DNA of 37,169 bases from Phycisphaerae bacterium (GTDB lineage Bacteria; Planctomycetota; Phycisphaerae; Sedimentisphaerales; Sedimentisphaeraceae): contig WGDE01000176.1 in assembly GCA_015493385.1 (NCBI GenBank), forward strand, positions 1-37,169, in the 5' to 3' direction. Numbering within the stretch: position 1 is the stretch's first letter; each line of letters opens with the position of its first letter. Shown here piece by piece: positions 18,401-30,075 of this stretch. The notes under the pieces were generated by a model that did not search any database, was not told the origin of the DNA, and was given only the letters and a program-made list of their open reading frames with translations. The position numbers and the translations under genes are program-made.

Positions 18401-18642
18401 TCGGTGAGATGGAAGTCTGGGCCTTGGAGGGATACGGAGCGGCATATACTCTACAGGAGTTGTTGACTGTTAAGAGTGACGATATTGAAGGTAGGACTAA
18501 GATTTATGAGTCTATGGTCAAAGGTGTCAATAGCCTTGAAGCTGGAACTCCAATCTCATTTGATGTTCTTTGTAATGAGATTAGAGGGCTTGGTCTCAAT
18601 ATTAATCTTGAAAAAAACAGAGTTGGTAAATCTCCACTGTAA
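15490..18642 (+). CDS. rpoB: RNA polymerase beta subunit, C-terminal part (same frame, ATG directly after TGA)
   Basis: 1050 aa; [89 protein letters not shown]. Confidence 0.95.
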   Translation: MAEEYGNVEDVLRLFYDTKKVKVLKLDPTMWSVGPIVDTDTGEIIVDAGTQIGDRIGQIQSSSLETVEVLVNVTDNLILNTLAEDDSEHHDHALLKIYSKLRPGNPPNVEKAKALFHEKFYDENRYRLGKVGRFRLNRKFKGKEVTDMTLRPEDFVAAIQYILDLRANKGSVDDIDHLGNRRIRTIGELGADEIRKGLLKLRRTVQERMSMKDPSQIKRIADLVNSKSVSSSIEFFFGRGELSQVVDQTNSLSQLTHERRLSALGPGGLNRKRAGFEVRDVHISHYGRICPIETPEGTNIGLISSLAIFASIDEYGFLMTPYRKIVGGKDTGEVEYLRADQEMEVVFSPPSSLQVGVKDLKSGLVLARKHGELSQVDSSEVDYVDISPKQTVGISASLIPFLEHDDANRALMGSNMMRQAVPLLVSEAPLVGTGMEDEVAKNSSMVVKAQNDGVVTSVDSKMIIVNNRDEYPLKKFRGLNERTCLNQRPLVTLGQEVKQGEIIADGGATDNGRLALGKNILVAFVPFDGYNYEDAILISENLVKKDTFSSIHIDCYSVEVRETKLGREEFTRDIPNVSEKMLRNLDENGIVREGTRVGPNDILVGKVSPKSKTELTPEEKLLHAIFGRAGEDVKNDSLTMPSGHEGVVIGTSHFRRRGALNDAQKAELKIEMENFQAKMYAKQCALFRQMIAEINGELDITIVDPTSLQKVGQSDIDDVVLEQIENFDLSWVKPAKLKTRVKEFVDLYWPKIDELQDEMRRRLDRMKRGDELQNGVLEMVKIYIAAKRTLSVGDKMAGRHGNKGIIAKILPQEDMPFLDDGTPVEIVLNPLGVPSRMNVGQILETHLGWAAKVLGFNAFTPVFDGCSEQDIQDVIKEANEHVASRAKYLESKNMAPDDKEIFAKVPETLKTQLYDGRTGEPFEQRATIGYMYMLKLHHLVDDKIHARATGPYSLITQQPLGGKARTGGQRFGEMEVWALEGYGAAYTLQELLTVKSDDIEGRTKIYESMVKGVNSLEAGTPISFDVLCNEIRGLGLNINLEKNRVGKSPL

Positions 18643-18677
18643 TTGATATTATACACCCTAATGGGAGTGATCTTGAT

Positions 18678-21600
18678 ATGGTAGAATCGATTTATGATCG
18701 AATTAATGATTATGGTTCAGTAAAAATCTCTTTGGCGAGTGCTAATGATATTCGTAGCTGGTCGTTTGGAGAGGTTAGAAAGCCTGAGACGATCAATTAT
18801 CGTACTTATCGTCCAGAAAAAGACGGATTATTCTGTGAGAGAATCTTTGGTCCTGAAAAGGATTGGGAATGTTCTTGTGGTAAGTATAAAGGGACAAAAT
18901 TTAAAGGCATAATATGTGACCGTTGCGGTGTTAAGGTTACTCATAGTCGTGTACGTCGCAAAAGAATGGGTCACATCACTTTGGCTGCGCCGGTGGTACA
19001 TATATGGTTCTTCAAGGCGATGCCTAGCAGACTTAGTACGCTATTGGCCATGAAGACTTCAGATATGGAAAAGGTAGTTTATTTCCAGGACTATATCGTT
19101 ATTGATCCAGGTGAGACTCCTCTTAAGAAACTTCAATTGCTTAGTGAAGACGAATATTGCGATGCACAGAGCAAATACGGTAATTCATTCAAGGCAGGAA
19201 TGGGTGCTGAGGCTGTTCGTGAAATTATTCGTAATTTAGACCTTGATAGTTTAGCTCAAGAACTTCATGATGCTATTGGAAAAACAAATAGCAAGCAGAA
19301 GATTAATGATCTTACAAAAAGATTAAAAACAGTTAATGCTATCCGCGAAAGCAAAAATGACCCTTCAAATATGATTCTTGATATTTGTCCGGTTATTCCA
19401 CCTGATCTACGCCCTTTAGTGATGCTTGAGAGTGGTAATTTTGCGACTAGTGACCTTAACGACCTCTATAGAAGAATTATCAATCGTAATAACAGATTGA
19501 AAAAGCTTATCGACCTTAACGCTCCTGAAGTAATTATCAGGAATGAAAAACGTATGCTACAACAGGCAGTGGATTCTCTTCTTGATAATGGTAGGTGCCG
19601 CAGACCTGTATTGGGTAGTAACAACAGACCGCTCAAGAGTTTGACTGATATGATTAAGGGTAAGCAAGGACGTTTCCGTGAGAATCTACTCGGTAAACGT
19701 GTTGATTACTCAGCCCGTTCGGTTATCGTTGTTGGTCCATGGTTGAAGCTAAATCAATGTGGTTTGCCAAAGAAAATAGCACTTGAGCTGTATCAACCAT
19801 TTATAATTCGTAAGTTGAAAGAACGCGGGTTGGCTGATACTATCAAGAGCGCAAAAAGAATGCTTGAACGCAGAGATGAGCATGTTTGGGATATTCTCGA
19901 AGAGGTGATTTATCAGCATCCTGTCATGCTCAACCGTGCACCGACACTTCACCGTATGGGCATACAAGCTTTTGAGCCTACATTGGTTGAAGGTAATGCT
20001 ATTAACCTACACCCACTTGTGTGCAAAGGTTTCAATGCAGACTTTGACGGTGATCAAATGGCAGTGCACTTACCTTTGAGTATTGAAGCGCAGGTGGAGG
20101 CTCATACGTTAATTTTGGCGACTAACAATATTTTCTCGCCATCAAACGGCTCTCCTAACCTTTCTCCATCTCAGGATATGGTGTTGGGTAATTACTATAT
20201 TACTACAATTCAAGATGGTAAGCTTGGCGAAGGGATGATGTTCCGTGACACATATGAGGCGATGACTGCATATCAATTGCGCAAGATTGACATCCATGCA
20301 AGAATTAAGGTTCTGCTTCCAGAGAATACAATTGTTAGAGACAACAATGGTGATAAGAAGGTTAAAATTGTTGAAACAACAGTTGGACGTTGCATCTTTA
20401 ATGATATCCTCACAAGCAAGATGCCTTTCTATAATATGGTTATGCACCAAAAGCAACTTGGCAAAGTGATTAGCGATGCTTGCCAAATATGTGGTACAGG
20501 TGAGACGATTGACTTGCTTGACAGAATAAAGGATCTTGGTTTTAAATATGCCACCTTAGCAGGTATCAGCTTTGGTGTTACTGACCTAATAATACCTCCT
20601 GAAAAAGAGGAGATTATCAGTAGGACCCAGAAGAAGGTCGATGGAATTATCGCAAGTTACGATGCTGGTGTTCTAACTGAGCAAGAGAGGTATAACCAAA
20701 TTATTGATGCTTGGACTCACGCTCGTATCGAAGTTACCAGTACAATGATGGATGGTCTTGAGAAAGACACTCGTGATGGCAAGCCGTATCTGAACCCTAT
20801 TTTTGTCATGAGGCACTCTGGTGCTAGAGGTAGTATCGATCAGATTCAACAGCTTGCTGGTATGCGTGCTTTGATGGCTAAGCCTAGTGGTGAGATTATC
20901 GAGACTCCAATTATTTCTAACTTCCGTGAAGGCTTGAATGTTCTTGAGTATTTTAGTTCTACTCACGGTGCTCGTAAGGGGCTAGCTGATACCGCGTTAA
21001 AGACAGCGGACTCAGGTTACTTGACTCGTAAACTTGCAGATGTTGCACAGAACGTAATTATCAGAAGTAACGACTGCGGAACATTGCAGGGTATTACTAA
21101 GACAACTATATTCAAGGGTGAAAAGGTTGATATTCCACTTAGCGCTTTAATTGAAGGTCGTACTGCTAGGGATAATATTAGAGATCCGTTGCGTGATGAG
21201 ATGGTTGTTCGCGAAAATGAGATTATTACCCGTGAGGCTGCAGCACGAATTGAAGAGCTTGGTATAGATACTGTTAGGGTAAGAAGCCCTCTCACATGTA
21301 ATAGCCCTTCTGGTATATGTGCAAAATGTTACGGTTGGGACTTAAGCTTAAGTAAGCAGGTTGAAGAGGGGACTGCCGTTGGTATTATAGCGGCACAATC
21401 TATTGGTGAACCTGGTACTCAATTGACAATGCGTACGTTCCACACAGGAGGTATCGCTTCTCTAGCTGTTACAGAGTCAACATTAAAGGCTCCAAGAGCA
21501 GGTATTGTAGATTTCTCTGATATGCGAGTTGTAGATGTTGAGACAAAAGAGATTGGCAAGCACAGGGTTTCACTCAAAAGAACTTGCGAAATGATTATAA

Positions 21601-22940
21601 AGGATCAGAAAGACAGGGAGCTTGATAGATTTAAGGTTCCTTATGGTTCTATAATTCATGTTGAGAGTGGAGCTGAGATTAAAAAAGGTCAAGTTCTATT
21701 CGAATGGGATCCACACAGAATCTCTATTCTTGCTGAGGTTGCAGGTGTTATTCGCCTTCATGATGTAATCGAAGGTGAAACAATGAGAATTGAAGAGGAG
21801 CGCAAGGGAGTTAAGGGGCACCCTGTAATTGTCGAGCACAAGGGCGATAGGCATCCTCAGGTCATTATCGAAGATCAAGATGGTAATATTCTAGATGTAC
21901 ACTTCCTTGCGGCGAAAGCTCGTATCGAAGTTGCAGATGGAGAGCAGGTTCAGTCAGGACAGTTACTAGCGAGGCTACCTCGTGGCTCTGGAGGTACACA
22001 GGATATTACGGGCGGTTTGCCACGTGTAACTGAGATCTTTGAGGCCCGTAAACCTAAAGACCCAGCAGCTATGGCGGAAATATCTGGAGTTGTAGAACTT
22101 AAGAGTGATAAAAGAAGAGGTAAAATGACTATCGTTGTTAAGAGCGATAGTGGTATGGAACGAGAGCATCATGTGCCTCGAGATAGACACCTTAATGTTC
22201 ATGCTGGCGATTTTATCGAAGCAGGTGAGCCACTAACACAGGGGCCTTTGGTTCCTCACGACATCCTAAGAATTAAGGGTGAAGAAGCGCTTCAGAGATA
22301 TCTGCTTGGTGAAATACAAAACGTGTATGGTGCTCAGAACGTTGGGATTAACGACAAACATGTAGAAATTATTATTTCTCAGATGATGCGAAAGGTTGAG
22401 ATTGAGTCTGTCGGCCATAGTCGTTTCTTGCCTGGTGAAGTTGTTGATAGGTTCGAGTTCCGTCGAGTTAATGAAGAACTCGCTAACAGTCTCGTCATAA
22501 CCGACCCTGGTGAGACAGACCTTAGCCAAGGTTATCTTGTCACTAAGCAAGAGTTGCAGGCAGCTAATGATAAAGTTGAACTACTCGGAGGGGAACCTGC
22601 GGTAGGTAAGAAGCCAAAACCTGCCACTGCGAACACCTTGTTGCTAGGTATTACCAAGGCATCATTGCAGTCAGAAAGCTTTATTTCTGCGGCAAGTTTC
22701 CAAGAAACAACAAAAGTCTTGACGGAAGCTTCTTTGAGTGGTAAAATTGATACTTTACGTGGTCTTAAGGAGAATGTTATTCTAGGCCACTTGATTCCTG
22801 CGGGGACTGGTTTTAGACCTCATCTTGCAATGAAGGTCAAGCATCTTGTTGATGAGCCAGTTCATGAAGAATTGCAGGATGCGAAGGATGCGGACGCTAA
22901 AGCAGATGCCGCAGTTAAAGAAGCGTTAGGTTTAAATTAA
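18678..22940 (+). CDS. rpoC: RNA polymerase beta' subunit
   Basis: 1420 aa; [23 protein letters not shown] zinc site, [16 protein letters not shown] catalytic motif, [18 protein letters not shown]. Confidence 0.99.
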   Translation: MVESIYDRINDYGSVKISLASANDIRSWSFGEVRKPETINYRTYRPEKDGLFCERIFGPEKDWECSCGKYKGTKFKGIICDRCGVKVTHSRVRRKRMGHITLAAPVVHIWFFKAMPSRLSTLLAMKTSDMEKVVYFQDYIVIDPGETPLKKLQLLSEDEYCDAQSKYGNSFKAGMGAEAVREIIRNLDLDSLAQELHDAIGKTNSKQKINDLTKRLKTVNAIRESKNDPSNMILDICPVIPPDLRPLVMLESGNFATSDLNDLYRRIINRNNRLKKLIDLNAPEVIIRNEKRMLQQAVDSLLDNGRCRRPVLGSNNRPLKSLTDMIKGKQGRFRENLLGKRVDYSARSVIVVGPWLKLNQCGLPKKIALELYQPFIIRKLKERGLADTIKSAKRMLERRDEHVWDILEEVIYQHPVMLNRAPTLHRMGIQAFEPTLVEGNAINLHPLVCKGFNADFDGDQMAVHLPLSIEAQVEAHTLILATNNIFSPSNGSPNLSPSQDMVLGNYYITTIQDGKLGEGMMFRDTYEAMTAYQLRKIDIHARIKVLLPENTIVRDNNGDKKVKIVETTVGRCIFNDILTSKMPFYNMVMHQKQLGKVISDACQICGTGETIDLLDRIKDLGFKYATLAGISFGVTDLIIPPEKEEIISRTQKKVDGIIASYDAGVLTEQERYNQIIDAWTHARIEVTSTMMDGLEKDTRDGKPYLNPIFVMRHSGARGSIDQIQQLAGMRALMAKPSGEIIETPIISNFREGLNVLEYFSSTHGARKGLADTALKTADSGYLTRKLADVAQNVIIRSNDCGTLQGITKTTIFKGEKVDIPLSALIEGRTARDNIRDPLRDEMVVRENEIITREAAARIEELGIDTVRVRSPLTCNSPSGICAKCYGWDLSLSKQVEEGTAVGIIAAQSIGEPGTQLTMRTFHTGGIASLAVTESTLKAPRAGIVDFSDMRVVDVETKEIGKHRVSLKRTCEMIIKDQKDRELDRFKVPYGSIIHVESGAEIKKGQVLFEWDPHRISILAEVAGVIRLHDVIEGETMRIEEERKGVKGHPVIVEHKGDRHPQVIIEDQDGNILDVHFLAAKARIEVADGEQVQSGQLLARLPRGSGGTQDITGGLPRVTEIFEARKPKDPAAMAEISGVVELKSDKRRGKMTIVVKSDSGMEREHHVPRDRHLNVHAGDFIEAGEPLTQGPLVPHDILRIKGEEALQRYLLGEIQNVYGAQNVGINDKHVEIIISQMMRKVEIESVGHSRFLPGEVVDRFEFRRVNEELANSLVITDPGETDLSQGYLVTKQELQAANDKVELLGGEPAVGKKPKPATANTLLLGITKASLQSESFISAASFQETTKVLTEASLSGKIDTLRGLKENVILGHLIPAGTGFRPHLAMKVKHLVDEPVHEELQDAKDADAKADAAVKEALGLN

Positions 22941-22960
22941 ATTTTGTACATGGAGAGGCT

Positions 22961-23326
22961 ATGCCAACCATAAATCAGTTAGTACGTAAGGGACGTAAAC
23001 AGAAAACAGGAAAACGTGTTTCGGACATTTCAGGTTGTCCACAAAAACGTGGAGTTTGTTTAATTGTTAGAACTCAAACACCTAAGAAACCGAACTCGGC
23101 TCTTAGAAAGATTACTCGTGTGCGTTTAACAAACGGCAAGGAAGTTACTGCATATATTCCTGGAATTGACCATAACCTTCAGGAGCACAGTACCGTTGTT
23201 GTCAGAGGTGGTCGTGTTCGTGACCTACCAGGTGTTAGGTATCATGTAGTTCGCGGCGTGCTTGATACTGCTGGCGTAGAAGGTCGCAAGCAAAGTCGAA
23301 GCAAATATGGCGCAAAGAAAGCATAA
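22961..23326 (+). CDS. rpsL: 30S ribosomal protein uS12
   Basis: [49 protein letters not shown]. Confidence 0.98.
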   Translation: MPTINQLVRKGRKQKTGKRVSDISGCPQKRGVCLIVRTQTPKKPNSALRKITRVRLTNGKEVTAYIPGIDHNLQEHSTVVVRGGRVRDLPGVRYHVVRGVLDTAGVEGRKQSRSKYGAKKA

Positions 23327-23354
23327 AATCACTTTAATATAAGGTTTTGTAGAA

Positions 23355-23828
23355 ATGGCAAAGAAGTTTACAGCTTCAAGAACACAGCTCAAACCAGATG
23401 CTAAATTTTCTAGTAAACAGGTTGAGAAGTTTATTAACTGTCTAATGCTAGATGGTAAGAAGAGTATTGCACGTGTGGTTTTCTATGATGCTATGGATAT
23501 AGCATCTAAGAAGATTAAAGATGTTGATGCACTCGAGATCTTTGAGACTGCAATTTCAAATGTTAAGCCTGCGTTGGAGGTTCGTAGTAAACGTGTAGGC
23601 GGAGCTAGTTATCAAGTTCCTATGCAGGTAAAACCTAAGCGTCAGCAAGCACTTGCTTATCGTTGGATATTAGCAGCAGCACGAAGCAAAAAAGGTAAGC
23701 CTATGTGCCAAAGGCTTGCTTCTGAGATTGTTGATGCTTACAACAAAGAGGGCGCAGCTATGACAACTAGAGAGAATGTGCACAGAATGGCAGAAGCTAA
23801 TAAAGCATTTGCACATTTTGCTTGGTAA
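23355..23828 (+). CDS. rpsG: 30S ribosomal protein uS7
   Basis: [48 protein letters not shown]. Confidence 0.98.
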   Translation: MAKKFTASRTQLKPDAKFSSKQVEKFINCLMLDGKKSIARVVFYDAMDIASKKIKDVDALEIFETAISNVKPALEVRSKRVGGASYQVPMQVKPKRQQALAYRWILAAARSKKGKPMCQRLASEIVDAYNKEGAAMTTRENVHRMAEANKAFAHFAW

Positions 23829-23865
23829 TTACTCTCTTAATACTATATATACTTTGATGCATAAT

Positions 23866-23912
23866 CTGCCACGGTTCATTGATCTAGCGTATATCAACCG
23901 TGGCAGTTTTTT
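23866..23912 (+). terminator. intrinsic terminator between rpsG and fusA
   Basis: CTGCCACGGTT...AACCGTGGCAG followed by TTTTTT. Confidence 0.82.
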
Positions 23913-23944
23913 AATATTGAGTTTGACATATAAGGGTTTGAGAA

Positions 23945-26023
23945 ATGGCTAAAGATTTGTCTAATTTACGTAATATCGGTATAATGGCTCATATTGATGC
24001 CGGTAAAACAACCGTTTCCGAGCGTATTCTTTACTATACGGGTAGGACATACAAAATCGGTGAGACGCACGACGGTACAGCAGTTATGGATTTCATGGAA
24101 GAAGAACAAGAGCGTGGAATTACCATTACCTCTGCAGCTACAAAATGTTCGTGGAAAGGTACCGATATGAACCTCATCGATACTCCGGGACACGTTGACT
24201 TTACAGCTGAAGTGGAACGTTCTCTTAGAGTTCTTGATGGGGCAGTTGCAGTATTTGATGCGAGTGAAGGTGTTCAGGCGCAGAGTGAAACTGTATGGCG
24301 TCAGGGGCAAAAATATAATGTTCCATGTCTTTGTTTTGTTAACAAGATGGATAAAGTTGGTGCAGACTTCGAGATGTCTGTAAATAGTATTCGTGAAAAA
24401 TTGGGCGCTAATGCTGTTGCAGTTCAGATTCCGATTGGAGCGGAGAATGACTTTGAAGGTGTTATTGACCTGATTAGAATGGAAGCAACTTACTATACCA
24501 ACGAGGCTACTGGCGCGAATGCCGAAATAAAGGAGATTCCAGCAGAATTAATGGACTTGGCGCAAGAATGGCGAGAGATGATGCTTGAGTCTGTTGCTGA
24601 ATGTGATGACGAATTAATGGAGCTCTATCTTGAAGGCGAAGAATTGCCAACTGACAAAGTAATCGCAGTTATTCGTAGAGAGACAATTGCTAACAAGATG
24701 AACCCTGTTTATTTTGGTTCAGCTCTTAAGGATAAGGGAACTAGACTTCTTCTTGATGGGGTTGTTGCATTTCTACCATCTCCGGTCGACAGGCCTCTTA
24801 AGCCTGCTATGAATCCAAAGGATGAAGAGACTCTGATTCCTCTAGAATGTGACGAGGCAAAGCCTTTGGTCGCTGTTGCTTTCAAAATCACTCACGACAA
24901 ACATGGTGATTTATATTTTGTGAGAGTTTATCAAGGGACTCTGAATTCGGGATCTAGAGTTATGAACTCTACACGTTCTAAGAGAGAGAATGTTACTCGT
25001 CTCTTTGAGATGCATGCTAATGATCGCAAAATCGTAGATAAGGCTGAGGCTGGAGATATTGTAGCCTGTGTTGGTCTCAAGGATACCTTGACAGGCGATA
25101 CTCTTTGCGACCCTAAAACACCATTAGTCTTGGAGACAATGAGTTTCCCTGAGCCAGTAATCAGTATGAGCATTGAACCAGTTAACTCTTCTGATAGGGC
25201 CAAGCTAGGTGATGCTCTTGGAGCTCTTAGACGCGAAGATCCGACTTTTGTCACAAAATATGACACTGAGACAGGTCAGACTATCATCAGTGGTATGGGC
25301 GAATTACACTTAGAGATTTTGCAACACAGAATCACACGTGAGATGAATATAGATGTCAGAGTTGGCCAACCTAAGGTTGCTTACAAAGAATGTATAACTA
25401 AGAAAGTTGAGCAAGAATCTAAATTCGTTCGTCAATCAGGTGGACGAGGTCAGTTTGGTCATGTTGTGATTACAGTAGAGCCTATCTTGGAAGAGAACGG
25501 CCAAGTTAGTAATGAAATTGAGTTTGAAAGTAAAATTGTTGGTGGAGTTATTCCTCGCGAATATTGGAAGGCTGTTGAAAATGGTTGCCGTGGAGCTCTA
25601 GCTAATGGTGTTTTGGCAGGATATCCAGTTGTTGGTGTCAGGATAGAACTCCTTGATGGGTCATTCCATGCAGTGGATTCTTCTGAGATGGCATTTGAAT
25701 TGGCAGGAGCGTTAGCCATGAAGGAAGCTATGCAGAAGGCTTCTCCAAAGTTATTGGAGCCGATTATGAAGCTACAAATTGTAGTACCAGAGGCGAACTT
25801 CGGCCCTGTTCAGAGTAATATAATAAGCAAGCGTGGCCTAGTAACAAATTCTAATGTTAGCGGACAAATGAGAATATTGGATGCTCAAGCACCTCTCTCA
25901 GAACTCTTTGGTTATACAAGTGAACTCAGAGGAGCAACGCAGGGGCGCGGCTCATTCTCAATGGAGCCAGACACATACGAAAAGGTGCCTGAACAAATTG
26001 CGTCTAAAATATTGGAAAAATAA
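23945..26023 (+). CDS. fusA: elongation factor G
   Basis: 692 aa; [54 protein letters not shown]. Confidence 0.98.
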   Translation: MAKDLSNLRNIGIMAHIDAGKTTVSERILYYTGRTYKIGETHDGTAVMDFMEEEQERGITITSAATKCSWKGTDMNLIDTPGHVDFTAEVERSLRVLDGAVAVFDASEGVQAQSETVWRQGQKYNVPCLCFVNKMDKVGADFEMSVNSIREKLGANAVAVQIPIGAENDFEGVIDLIRMEATYYTNEATGANAEIKEIPAELMDLAQEWREMMLESVAECDDELMELYLEGEELPTDKVIAVIRRETIANKMNPVYFGSALKDKGTRLLLDGVVAFLPSPVDRPLKPAMNPKDEETLIPLECDEAKPLVAVAFKITHDKHGDLYFVRVYQGTLNSGSRVMNSTRSKRENVTRLFEMHANDRKIVDKAEAGDIVACVGLKDTLTGDTLCDPKTPLVLETMSFPEPVISMSIEPVNSSDRAKLGDALGALRREDPTFVTKYDTETGQTIISGMGELHLEILQHRITREMNIDVRVGQPKVAYKECITKKVEQESKFVRQSGGRGQFGHVVITVEPILEENGQVSNEIEFESKIVGGVIPREYWKAVENGCRGALANGVLAGYPVVGVRIELLDGSFHAVDSSEMAFELAGALAMKEAMQKASPKLLEPIMKLQIVVPEANFGPVQSNIISKRGLVTNSNVSGQMRILDAQAPLSELFGYTSELRGATQGRGSFSMEPDTYEKVPEQIASKILEK

Positions 26024-26232
26024 TAATTATCAGTTGACAGCGACCAACAGTTTTGCTAGATTGGTCGCTTCATAGGCCGGAGCGAGCACAGTTTGTCTGT
26101 GCGTTTCGAGTTGGGCCATTTGCAGCGAAATATAGTTCATATTTCAGGGATCAAGTTTGATTTCGCAAACCATACTCGTCTGTCGGTTTTACAAGGTTTA
26201 CGTGTAGTTTTTTTGAAATAAGATTTATTGTC

Positions 26233-26260
26233 TTGATTTAATCAAAAAAGCTGTTACCGT
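26233..26260 (+). promoter_or_regulatory. putative promoter of the S10/spc gene block
   Basis: TTGATT (26233-26238), 16-nt spacer, TACCGT (26255-26260), followed by ACCCC. Confidence 0.35.
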
Positions 26261-26303
26261 ACCCCTTCTATTAAATTAATGTTAGCTTTTGCCTTAAATA
26301 GGA

Positions 26304-26624
26304 ATGATTATGGCAGCAGAGACACAAAAAATCAGAATTAGAATGGAAGCATACGATCACAAGGCATTGGATGCATCGGCTAAAGAGATTGTTGAGCAAG
26401 CCCGTCGTACAAATGCTCGTGTAAGCGGTCCAGTGCCTCTACCGACAAGGATAGAGAGGTACACCGTATTGCGTAGTCCGCATGTTAATAAGAAGTCTCG
26501 TGAGCAATTTGAGATGCGTACACATAAGAGAGTTATTGATATATTTGAAGCAAATGCTAGAACGGTAGAAGCGTTGAATCGCTTGGTTGTACCGGCTGGC
26601 GTTTTTGTTAAAATTAAAGCCTAG
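26304..26624 (+). CDS. rpsJ: 30S ribosomal protein uS10 (start may be 26310)
   Basis: [39 protein letters not shown]. Confidence 0.97.
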   Translation: MIMAAETQKIRIRMEAYDHKALDASAKEIVEQARRTNARVSGPVPLPTRIERYTVLRSPHVNKKSREQFEMRTHKRVIDIFEANARTVEALNRLVVPAGVFVKIKA

Positions 26625-26703
26625 CAAAATACAGAGTTGTACTTTAATAAATGTATTTCTCTAGTAACTCGAAATTAGGCTTGATAAGTGAGGCAGTTTA
26701 GAA

Positions 26704-27351
26704 ATGGCAATGTTGCTTGGTAAAAAAGTTGGAATGACTCAAGTTTATGATGAGCAGGGTAAGATCTGTTCCGTGACTGTCATTCAGGCAGGACCTTGTG
26801 TTGTTACACAGGTGAAAACTCAAGAGACTGATGGTTATTCAGCAGTTCAGCTTGGTTATAAGGATGTTAAGCCTTCTAGGCAAAAGAAACCAGCTATTGG
26901 GCATGCAAAGAAGGCAAATACTACCCCCAAGAGTTTCATCCGCGAGTATAGACTTGCTTCTGATGATCAGGTAGACGTATCTCTCGGTGATGAGATTAAG
27001 ATTGAATCTTTCAAGGAAGTTGCAACTGTTGACGTAATTGGGACTAGTAAAGGTAAAGGATTTGCTGGTGGTATGAAGCGTCATGGCTTTGGTGGTTTCC
27101 CAGCTTCGCACGGTTGTGAGCGTAAGCACAGGGCACCGGGTTCTATCTCGAGTTTTGCTAGTGATGCTGGTCACGGTGGAAACCTTAAAAAAGGTAAGAG
27201 AATGGCGGGGCATATGGGTAGCGCGCGAGTGACTACTAAAAACCACAAGATTCTCTCTATTGACGAAGAGAATAATCTTCTCGTCGTTAAGGGTGCTATT
27301 GCTGGTCCTGCCGGTGGGTATGTTATTGTTAAGACAGCTAAGACTAAATAA
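26704..27351 (+). CDS. rplC: 50S ribosomal protein uL3
   Basis: LGKKVGMTQVYDEQGK, GGFPASHGCERKHRAPGSI, KGKRMAGHMGSARVTTKN. Confidence 0.96.
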   Translation: MAMLLGKKVGMTQVYDEQGKICSVTVIQAGPCVVTQVKTQETDGYSAVQLGYKDVKPSRQKKPAIGHAKKANTTPKSFIREYRLASDDQVDVSLGDEIKIESFKEVATVDVIGTSKGKGFAGGMKRHGFGGFPASHGCERKHRAPGSISSFASDAGHGGNLKKGKRMAGHMGSARVTTKNHKILSIDEENNLLVVKGAIAGPAGGYVIVKTAKTK

Positions 27352-27368
27352 TAAGGTCAGGTATAAAA

Positions 27369-27998
27369 ATGATAGACGTTGCTGTATTAAATAAAGATGG
27401 TAAAGAGGTTGAAAAGTTGCAAATTGATGAGCAACTTTTTGGCTCTGAGGTTAGATATGATCTCCTAAAGCAGGCGATTGTGATGTACCATGCTAATAAG
27501 CGTGTTGGCACAGCGGCTACCAAAAGTCGTGGTATGGTTGCCGGCTCTACAAGAAAGCTTTTTAGGCAAAAAGGTACAGGTAATGCACGAGTTGGCGCTA
27601 GCAGGACAGGTAAACGTGTTGGTGGTGGTGTTACGTTTGCTAAAGTTGCTCGTGACTTTGGTAAAAAAATGCCTAAGAAACAAAGAAGGCTTGCTACTGA
27701 CTCTGCTCTTTTGGCGAAATTGATCGCAGGTAGCGTTTATGTAATTGACGAATTGAGCTTTGATGCACCTAAGACCAAAGATTTTGCTAAGATTCTTAAG
27801 AACCTTAACATTGATCGTAGTTGCTTGGTTACAATTTCATCAAAAGATGACAATCTGTATAAATCAGCAAGGAATATTTACAAAGTAGACGTGTCGGTTG
27901 TTTCAGACCTTAATGCAGGTGATATTTGTAATAAACAGAAGATGCTTTTTACTAAGGACGCTTTGAGTAGCTTACTCGACTCAAAGAAAAGCTCTTAA
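27369..27998 (+). CDS. rplD: 50S ribosomal protein uL4
   Basis: TKSRGMVAGSTRKLFRQKGTGNARVGASR. Confidence 0.95.
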   Translation: MIDVAVLNKDGKEVEKLQIDEQLFGSEVRYDLLKQAIVMYHANKRVGTAATKSRGMVAGSTRKLFRQKGTGNARVGASRTGKRVGGGVTFAKVARDFGKKMPKKQRRLATDSALLAKLIAGSVYVIDELSFDAPKTKDFAKILKNLNIDRSCLVTISSKDDNLYKSARNIYKVDVSVVSDLNAGDICNKQKMLFTKDALSSLLDSKKSS

Positions 27999-28027
27999 AT
28001 AATAACTATTTAGTTACAGGTGTATAA

Positions 28028-28306
28028 GTGGATAACTGTAATATAATCATTAAGCCGTTGGTTACTGAGCAAAGCATGCATTTTGCAAATGCTTGCAATG
28101 CCTTTGCTTTCCAGGTAAACAAAAGGGCGAACAAGATTCAAATTAGAAATGCCATTGAAGGTTTATATGGCGTTAAAGTTGTTGATGTCCGTACGATGAA
28201 CTACAAGGGAAAATCCCGCAGAAGAGGTAGAAACATTGGTACTACAGCGACATGGAAAAAGGCAGTTGTAGTGTTGCATGAAGATCATCGAATAGACTTG
28301 TTTTAA
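28028..28306 (+). CDS. rplW: 50S ribosomal protein uL23 (GTG start)
   Basis: IIKPLVTEQSMHFANACNAFAFQVNKRANKIQIRNAIEGLYGVKVVDVRTMN. Confidence 0.95.
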   Translation: MDNCNIIIKPLVTEQSMHFANACNAFAFQVNKRANKIQIRNAIEGLYGVKVVDVRTMNYKGKSRRRGRNIGTTATWKKAVVVLHEDHRIDLF

Positions 28307-28333
28307 TAACAGATAAGTTAGGCGAATAGTAAG

Positions 28334-29188
28334 ATGGCTATTAAATTATATAAACCAACAACCCCAGGACGTAGAGGTGCTTCTGTAATTGATTACAAAT
28401 CAATTCTGACGACTGACACTCCAGAGAAAACTCTCTGTAAACGTATTAAGAAGACTGGTGGTCGAAACCACCACGGTAAAACTACTGTGCGTTTTCGTGG
28501 TGGTGGAGCAAGAAGAATTTACAGAATTATTGACTTTAAGCGTAATAAGGATGGTATAAAAGCCACTGTGGAGTCTATTGAATACGATCCAAATCGTAAC
28601 TGTTTTATTTCGCTTGTTAAATATGATGACGGTGAGAAGAGATATATTCTCTCACCAGAAGGTATTAAGGTTGGAGCGGTAATCGAGAGTGGTGAGAAAG
28701 TTGAGCCAATTGTTGGCAATGCGATGCCGATTAAATCAATCCCATTGGGAGTTGAGATTCATAATATCGAAATGAACCCTGGCCAGGGCGGCAAGTTAGT
28801 TAGAGCTGCTGGAGGGGTTGCCCGTCTTATGGCTAAAGAAGGTGGTTGGGCTACAGTCATTCTTCCTAGTGGTGAGATGAGAATGGTTAGGATTGAGTGT
28901 AGAGCTACCGTAGGTGAGTTAGGCAACAGCGATTACCAAAATGTTGTAATTGGGAAGGCTGGCCGTAAACGCCATATGGGTCGTAAGCCACATGTTCGTG
29001 GTAAAGCACAGAATCCGGTTGCTCACCCAATGGGTGGTGGAGAAGGCCGTAGCAATGGCGGTCGTCAACCATGTTCTCCGACTGGAGTGCCAGCAAAAGG
29101 TGGCAAAACGCGTAATAAACGTAAGGTAAGTAATAAACGCATTATCAGGCGTCGTAAAAATAATCGTGGCCTGCAGTTAGTACTGTAA
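28334..29188 (+). CDS. rplB: 50S ribosomal protein uL2
   Basis: YKPTTPGRRGASV, GRNHHGKTTVRFRGGGARRIYRIIDFKR, AHPMGGGEGRSNGGRQPCSPTG. Confidence 0.98.
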   Translation: MAIKLYKPTTPGRRGASVIDYKSILTTDTPEKTLCKRIKKTGGRNHHGKTTVRFRGGGARRIYRIIDFKRNKDGIKATVESIEYDPNRNCFISLVKYDDGEKRYILSPEGIKVGAVIESGEKVEPIVGNAMPIKSIPLGVEIHNIEMNPGQGGKLVRAAGGVARLMAKEGGWATVILPSGEMRMVRIECRATVGELGNSDYQNVVIGKAGRKRHMGRKPHVRGKAQNPVAHPMGGGEGRSNGGRQPCSPTGVPAKGGKTRNKRKVSNKRIIRRRKNNRGLQLVL

Positions 29189-29207
29189 ATATTAGATAGG
29201 AAGATAA

Positions 29208-29465
29208 ATGGGAAGATCCCTTAAAAAAGGTCCGTTCGTTGACGAGAAACTCCTCAAGAAAGTAGCAGCGAAACTTGAATCAGGACAAAGAGATCCAATT
29301 AAGACTTGGTCTCGAAGAAGCACAATAATTCCTGAATTTGTAGGATTTACTTTTATGGTTCATAACGGTAGGATTTTCAACAAAGTTATGGTGACTGAGG
29401 ATATGGTTGGTCACAAACTAGGTGAATTCTCAATTACTAGAACATTTAGAGGTCATAGCAAGTAA
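29208..29465 (+). CDS. rpsS: 30S ribosomal protein uS19
   Basis: [42 protein letters not shown]. Confidence 0.97.
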   Translation: MGRSLKKGPFVDEKLLKKVAAKLESGQRDPIKTWSRRSTIIPEFVGFTFMVHNGRIFNKVMVTEDMVGHKLGEFSITRTFRGHSK

Positions 29466-29503
29466 ATTAATTGACTCTTCAAGAGACTTAATAAGGTTGA
29501 ATT

Positions 29504-30052
29504 ATGTTAAGTGGTAGTAGATTAAAAAAAATTGGTCAAAAGCGAAAGATGAGTCCTTCTTCGTTGGCTAAACATATTGTACGTGGTGGTTTGAATGAAC
29601 GCCAAGCCATTACTGCAATTAAAAACTGGGGTAACTGTCTTTATAAGCCGGCACCTCAGAAGGCTGATATCGAAGCTTTGGCAAAAGCTTTGGGAGTTGG
29701 AGTTAATGAAATCTCTCAGTGGCAATCTTCGTATAGATATGCCCCTTCTTCACCAAGAAAAGCAAGGCTTGTGACAAAACTTATTGCAGGTCGACAAGCA
29801 CAGGATGCACTTGATATTCTCAAGTTTACTCCTAAAAGGTCTGCGACTATGGTGGCGAAGGTCCTCGAGAGTGCAATAGCGAATGCAGACGAGCAAGAAG
29901 CTGATCTTGAAAAGCTCTATGTCTCTGAAGCTCGTGTAGACGGCGCTGGTCGTCGAATCGGAACAAAGACTTGGATTGCCAAGGATCGTGGACGTGCACA
30001 TCCTATTCGTAAAGAGGCAAGTCACATTTATGTAACCGTGTCTGAAGAGTAA
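29504..30052 (+). CDS. rplV: 50S ribosomal protein uL22 with ~70-aa N-terminal HTH-like extension
   Basis: C-terminal SPRKARLVTKLIAGRQAQDALDILKFTPKRSATMVAKVLESAIANA is uL22; N-terminal MSPSSLAKHIVRGGLNERQAITAIKNW...KADIEALAKALGVGVNEISQW is XRE-like. Confidence 0.95.
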   Translation: MLSGSRLKKIGQKRKMSPSSLAKHIVRGGLNERQAITAIKNWGNCLYKPAPQKADIEALAKALGVGVNEISQWQSSYRYAPSSPRKARLVTKLIAGRQAQDALDILKFTPKRSATMVAKVLESAIANADEQEADLEKLYVSEARVDGAGRRIGTKTWIAKDRGRAHPIRKEASHIYVTVSEE

Positions 30053-30075
30053 TTTTAGATAGCACAGGAAATAAT

